A stretch of 50,465 bases of DNA, taken from positions 1-50,465 of the IMG/VR virus record IMGVR_UViG_3300008110_000087; one strand, 5' to 3'. The position numbers and the translations under genes were made by a program. The stretch is from a virus. A model generated the notes under the pieces. It saw only the letters and a list, made by a program, of their open reading frames with translations, did not search any database and was not told where the DNA came from. This document shows positions 48,167 to 50,465 of this stretch, one piece after another (position 1 is the first letter of the stretch; each line of letters starts with the position of its first letter).

Positions 48167-48909
48167 GGCAACCTCCAAGGCTGATTTGCCTCGCGGGTTG
48201 TAATGTGAATGCAAGATTGCTTTAGTTCCTCGCAATACTCACCCCACAAAAATCCCTGCTGCCATGCCAGCGTAGCTCTGCGTCCTTTCGCATACTCCAT
48301 TGCTGACCTATTTGTGAGAGAACCAATGTTGTATCCGGTTCCGCCAATTATATTGCGTCCAGATTGCATGGAAACCTTATGAGTGTGACCAAAGCATATC
48401 TTCCTTCTAGTGCTATTGCAGAACGCTTCAGCCGTATCACGAGCAGCCATTTCATTGAACAACACTCCGTGCTGGAATCCGATGTCTGCAATGTCAAACA
48501 TCTGGAATACTCCATCCCAAGGAATCAATGGAGCGCGAAGTTTTTTGCAACACTCGCTAATTGCTTCAACGATCTTGTATGCGGCATGAGCTACAACAGC
48601 ATTATTGCTTGCTTGCAGCCTCCATGCGCGATCTTCGTGATTGCCACAAAGAACGATGTTTGCTTTCAGCATCTTTAGGTGCATCAAGCCTGTATCAATG
48701 TCTGGGATCAGAGGCTCTGCTTCACTTGAACCTTTTGCTCCAGCCATTAGGGCTGTTAAGTCCACGAAGTCTCCTAGATGAATGGTGGTATGCGGTTTGA
48801 AGTCACTCTGGAACTTTAAAACACTATTGAGTGCTTCTTTGTCACAGTATTTTGCGTGTGAGCAAGACACAGCTAGTATCCGCTTCCACTTATGATTTAT
48901 GTTGGCCAT
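48163..48909 (-). CDS. metallophosphoesterase
   Basis: The protein has 248 residues. Calcineurin-like motifs are present: HLGDFVD (about 44-50), CGNHEDR (about 88-94, the GNHE), QHG (about 146-148) and FGHTHK (about 173-178). The first motif, normally D-x-H, reads SCSH (15-18), so the first metal-binding Asp seems replaced. This may change the metal site or shift the role to nucleotide or phosphoester binding. It lies directly after the endolysin gene. The natural substrate is unknown. The start follows AATAAATAA-ATG. Confidence 0.85.
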   Translation of the reverse strand: MANINHKWKRILAVSCSHAKYCDKEALNSVLKFQSDFKPHTTIHLGDFVDLTALMAGAKGSSEAEPLIPDIDTGLMHLKMLKANIVLCGNHEDRAWRLQASNNAVVAHAAYKIVEAISECCKKLRAPLIPWDGVFQMFDIADIGFQHGVLFNEMAARDTAEAFCNSTRRKICFGHTHKVSMQSGRNIIGGTGYNIGSLTNRSAMEYAKGRRATLAWQQGFLWGEYCEELKQSCIHITTREANQPWRLP

Positions 48910-49434
48910 TTATTTATTGATGGAGCCGCTTGGATTAATACGAATTAAATCTTTTACAAGAGTTTTTTTTCTTACTTTTCTCCAAACGCCATCACCAGAC
49001 TCTGAATCTCGCTCGCCTCTGCCATTAGTATTTCCCTCTAGTGTTTCTATCCAGATTCCATTGTCACTGACAACAAAGCCAACATGAGAGAAATCAAATG
49101 TCACAATATCTCCAAGTTTTGCTCTGTCTTTTTCAGAAAAAATACGAGTTGTATTCGGACGCTTTTTTGCCCATGCAGTTAAGCCATAAGCAAGAGCAGT
49201 TTTTGGTCGCCACTCTTCGGGAGTTCTGTTTTTCAGATTGAGCCATTTAACAACTTGAGAATCTTCAAGCCATTCCTTGATGCACCAATCCGTAAAGGCA
49301 GCGCACCAAGGCCAAGCACCCGGAGCAAGGTCTGTTGCGGTTTGATATTCACGGATTTTATCTCCGCGATTATTGCCGCCAATTTCTCTAACGCCAACTT
49401 GCGATTCCGCAATGGCAATTAGTTTTTCTAACAT
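48910..49434 (-). CDS. endolysin, CHAP-type peptidase
   Basis: The protein has 174 residues. A papain-like hydrolase layout: WPWCAAFTDWCIKE with catalytic Cys at about 44, KLGDIVTFDFSHVGFV with His at about 117, and the following ETLEGNTNG, whose Glu/Asn completes the triad. It would cut peptide bonds or the amide in peptidoglycan to release progeny. No signal peptide is seen, so it needs the holin encoded upstream at 49824-50024. The ATG overlaps the stop of the 55-residue gene. Confidence 0.85.
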   Translation of the reverse strand: MLEKLIAIAESQVGVREIGGNNRGDKIREYQTATDLAPGAWPWCAAFTDWCIKEWLEDSQVVKWLNLKNRTPEEWRPKTALAYGLTAWAKKRPNTTRIFSEKDRAKLGDIVTFDFSHVGFVVSDNGIWIETLEGNTNGRGERDSESGDGVWRKVRKKTLVKDLIRINPSGSINK

Positions 49435-49595
49435 TTATTTTTTGTCTTTGCGGATGATATTGATGAGTCCAACGCCAAAATTCCTTCTTGCATCGAAGGA
49501 TCAAGTTTTACGCCGAGAGCAGTCGCTACCAAAATAATTCCGCGCCATGTGCTATTTTCGCTGAGTCGTTCAAGAACTGTATTTACAATTTTCAT
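49428..49595 (-). CDS. 55-residue lysis-cassette protein, holin-like
   Basis: The ATG at 49595 follows GACAAATAAT-ATG; the stop overlaps the endolysin start. The sequence STWRGIILVATALGVKLDPS (about 15-34) contains a short hydrophobic stretch that could span or edge a membrane. This W-R-G-I form is common in small phage lysis-region proteins. It may be a second holin or antiholin, or a small membrane accessory. Its short length hid it from simple annotation. Confidence 0.75.
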   Translation of the reverse strand: MKIVNTVLERLSENSTWRGIILVATALGVKLDPSMQEGILALDSSISSAKTKNKC

Positions 49596-49596
49596 A

Positions 49597-49827
49597 TTAT
49601 TTGTCTTTTATTGTTTTTGAGAAGTGTTCCCAAGCATACATCACACTTGGGTCTTCTGCTGGTTTATCTTCTTTTGGTTTATCTGGGTCGATGTATGGGA
49701 TGTAGGACACTGCCAACTTTAATTGAACTGAACCAAGCTTACCTTGATTCTGTCCTGCTGGTGGTATTGGGATATTGACGCATGAATTAAGCGCAAACGC
49801 AAGCAGAATTATTGTAAGATATTTCAC
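49597..49827 (-). CDS. small lipoprotein (possible spanin-type)
   Basis: The protein has 76 residues. The signal peptide YLTIILLAFALNSC ends in a lipobox with Cys at residue 16, then a Pro/Gln-rich stretch (NIPIPPAGQNQGKLG) and a charged, Pro-rich tail. A lipid-anchored protein in a lysis cassette fits an outer-membrane spanin (o-spanin) function, which implies a host with an outer membrane. No matching i-spanin is obvious. The start overlaps the holin gene's stop by 4 nt. Confidence 0.6.
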   Translation of the reverse strand: MKYLTIILLAFALNSCVNIPIPPAGQNQGKLGSVQLKLAVSYIPYIDPDKPKEDKPAEDPSVMYAWEHFSKTIKDK

Positions 49828-50024
49828 TTTTCCTTTTCCTTATCTTTCTTGAAACGAGCAAGCATGATGTAAATAGACACCCATGCGGCAGCAATCGCAC
49901 TCAGAGAAGCTAGGATACGGAACCAAATGTCAAGTTCTGGGAGCATAGATACTGCAACAGCAAGCACGCTATAGATCGTGCCAGCATACCCCGTTCCATG
50001 TGAAAATCCGCTATCTGAGTTCAT
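49824..50024 (-). CDS. holin (two membrane spans)
   Basis: The protein has 66 residues. Two hydrophobic stretches (about 15-28 and 36-56, SAIAAAWVSIYIMLARFK) are separated by a short polar turn, and a Lys-rich tail follows. This is the class II holin layout. It would form the inner-membrane holes that let the endolysin reach the peptidoglycan. It is first in a lysis cassette that continues with a lipoprotein, a 55-residue protein and the endolysin. Confidence 0.75.
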   Translation of the reverse strand: MNSDSGFSHGTGYAGTIYSVLAVAVSMLPELDIWFRILASLSAIAAAWVSIYIMLARFKKDKEKEK

Positions 50025-50026
50025 TG

Positions 50027-50465
50027 TTAATTTAGTTTATTAGGAATTACTGCATTGAATCTTGTTGAGGTAACAACTCCATTTGTATAGATGATATTTG
50101 CATAAGCAAAGAGATATTTAGCGTTATCCGCTACTGGCATTGATCCAATCCAAGTGCGCCCGTCATTAGTCGTTGTTACGCTAGACCAGACACGATCCAT
50201 ATTAAATGGCTGAACTTCTGCCTTCCAAAACTCAACAGAAGAAATTGTCAGCGATGTGTCTGGCTGGACATTGAATTGGCAGGTTCCAGAAACTTTGGAC
50301 AACCATGAACTAGGGCGTTTCGGCCAAGTAATAGCTGTTCCAAGAACATATTTGTTAAGCCACAGAAGTTCGTTTCCTACATTGATAACGACATCGTGCA
50401 TTTTATTCGCATCATGCGAGAAATCCCACGGGACGCTAGTTGGTATCTTATCGAAAGTATCGTCT
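50027..50465 (-). CDS. partial gene, C-terminal part of a beta-rich protein
   Basis: The frame is open from the right edge to a stop at 50027, so the gene starts outside the window; the ATG at 50401 is internal (at least 21 more codons read through). The fragment (145 residues) begins DTFDKIPTSVPWDFSHDANK and continues beta-rich and Trp-rich, ending NIIYTNGVVTSTRFNAVIPN. The C-terminus resembles beta-sandwich ends of carbohydrate-active or alpha/beta hydrolases, a weak impression only. It precedes the lysis cassette, so it may be part of a tail or fibre protein. Confidence 0.6.
   Translation of the reverse strand, partial: DDTFDKIPTSVPWDFSHDANKMHDVVINVGNELLWLNKYVLGTAITWPKRPSSWLSKVSGTCQFNVQPDTSLTISSVEFWKAEVQPFNMDRVWSSVTTTNDGRTWIGSMPVADNAKYLFAYANIIYTNGVVTSTRFNAVIPNKLN

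Noticed and set aside
48003-48203. Plus-strand ORF of 66 codons with hydrophobic start
   Set aside because: It lies across the degraded minus-strand gene and the next gene's start, with no leader, in an otherwise leftward block.
478-50430. Shared 14-mer ATGCGAGAAATCCC near both window ends as terminal repeat
   Set aside because: Several 14-mer matches are expected by chance at this length. Both occurrences are within coding sequence (both give DFSH), and the flanks do not match.

Overview
The window is part of the genome of a tailed double-stranded DNA phage, probably short-tailed (podovirus-like). Evidence: small and large terminase subunits, a long portal protein, a probable scaffold, a set of Gln/Ala-rich internal virion proteins, a 2,441-residue polyvalent protein, adaptor and nozzle-like tail proteins, a self-trimming fibre and a lysis cassette. 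The host cannot be named. Many genes lack a clear Shine-Dalgarno sequence and instead start after an A/T-rich leader such as AATAAATATG, a habit known from Bacteroidota and some other phyla. Both ends cut through genes, and I find no major capsid protein, so the window is not the complete genome.

Layout. (1) 1-7707, leftward: partial glycosyltransferase, probable scaffold, three small proteins, portal, a Cys-rich protein and TerL. (2) 7704-13107, leftward: an accessory cassette between TerL and TerS, with a SAM methyltransferase, three glycosyltransferase-like proteins, dCMP deaminase, a MazG-like pyrophosphatase and small proteins. (3) 13108-14323: TerS (leftward) flanked by two gene-poor stretches with palindromes, the likely control regions. 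(4) 14324-21901, rightward: the replication and recombination block, with an ERF annealing protein, a RecB/Cas4-like nuclease, an HTH protein, a DnaD-like loader, a DnaB helicase, an SSB-like protein, a RusA-like resolvase and a lipoprotein. The genes are tightly coupled and include several proteins under 50 residues. (5) 21902-22039: a structured convergent junction. (6) 22040-43120, leftward: small proteins, an Erv1-like protein, the giant polyvalent protein, internal virion proteins, a PAPS-reductase/YkgJ pair, nozzle and adaptor. (7) 43130-50465, leftward: small acidic proteins, an S74 fibre, a collagen-like fibre, a small metalloprotease, a degraded HTH gene, a metallophosphoesterase, endolysin, small membrane proteins, holin and a partial gene.

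How it fits together: TerS and TerL package DNA through the portal into a scaffold-built head. The adaptor, nozzle and fibres form the tail, and the polyvalent and Q/A-rich proteins are probably ejected with the DNA. The rightward block copies and recombines the genome. MazG and dCMP deaminase adjust nucleotide pools, and the glycosyltransferase/methyltransferase genes probably modify a surface glycan or DNA. The most unusual items are the RusA-like gene whose two halves lie in different frames, the metalloprotease-bearing giant protein with repeated FMPER tags, the adaptor carrying hundreds of residues of inserted beta-repeats, the PP-loop/YkgJ pair, and two structured intergenic RNA candidates.
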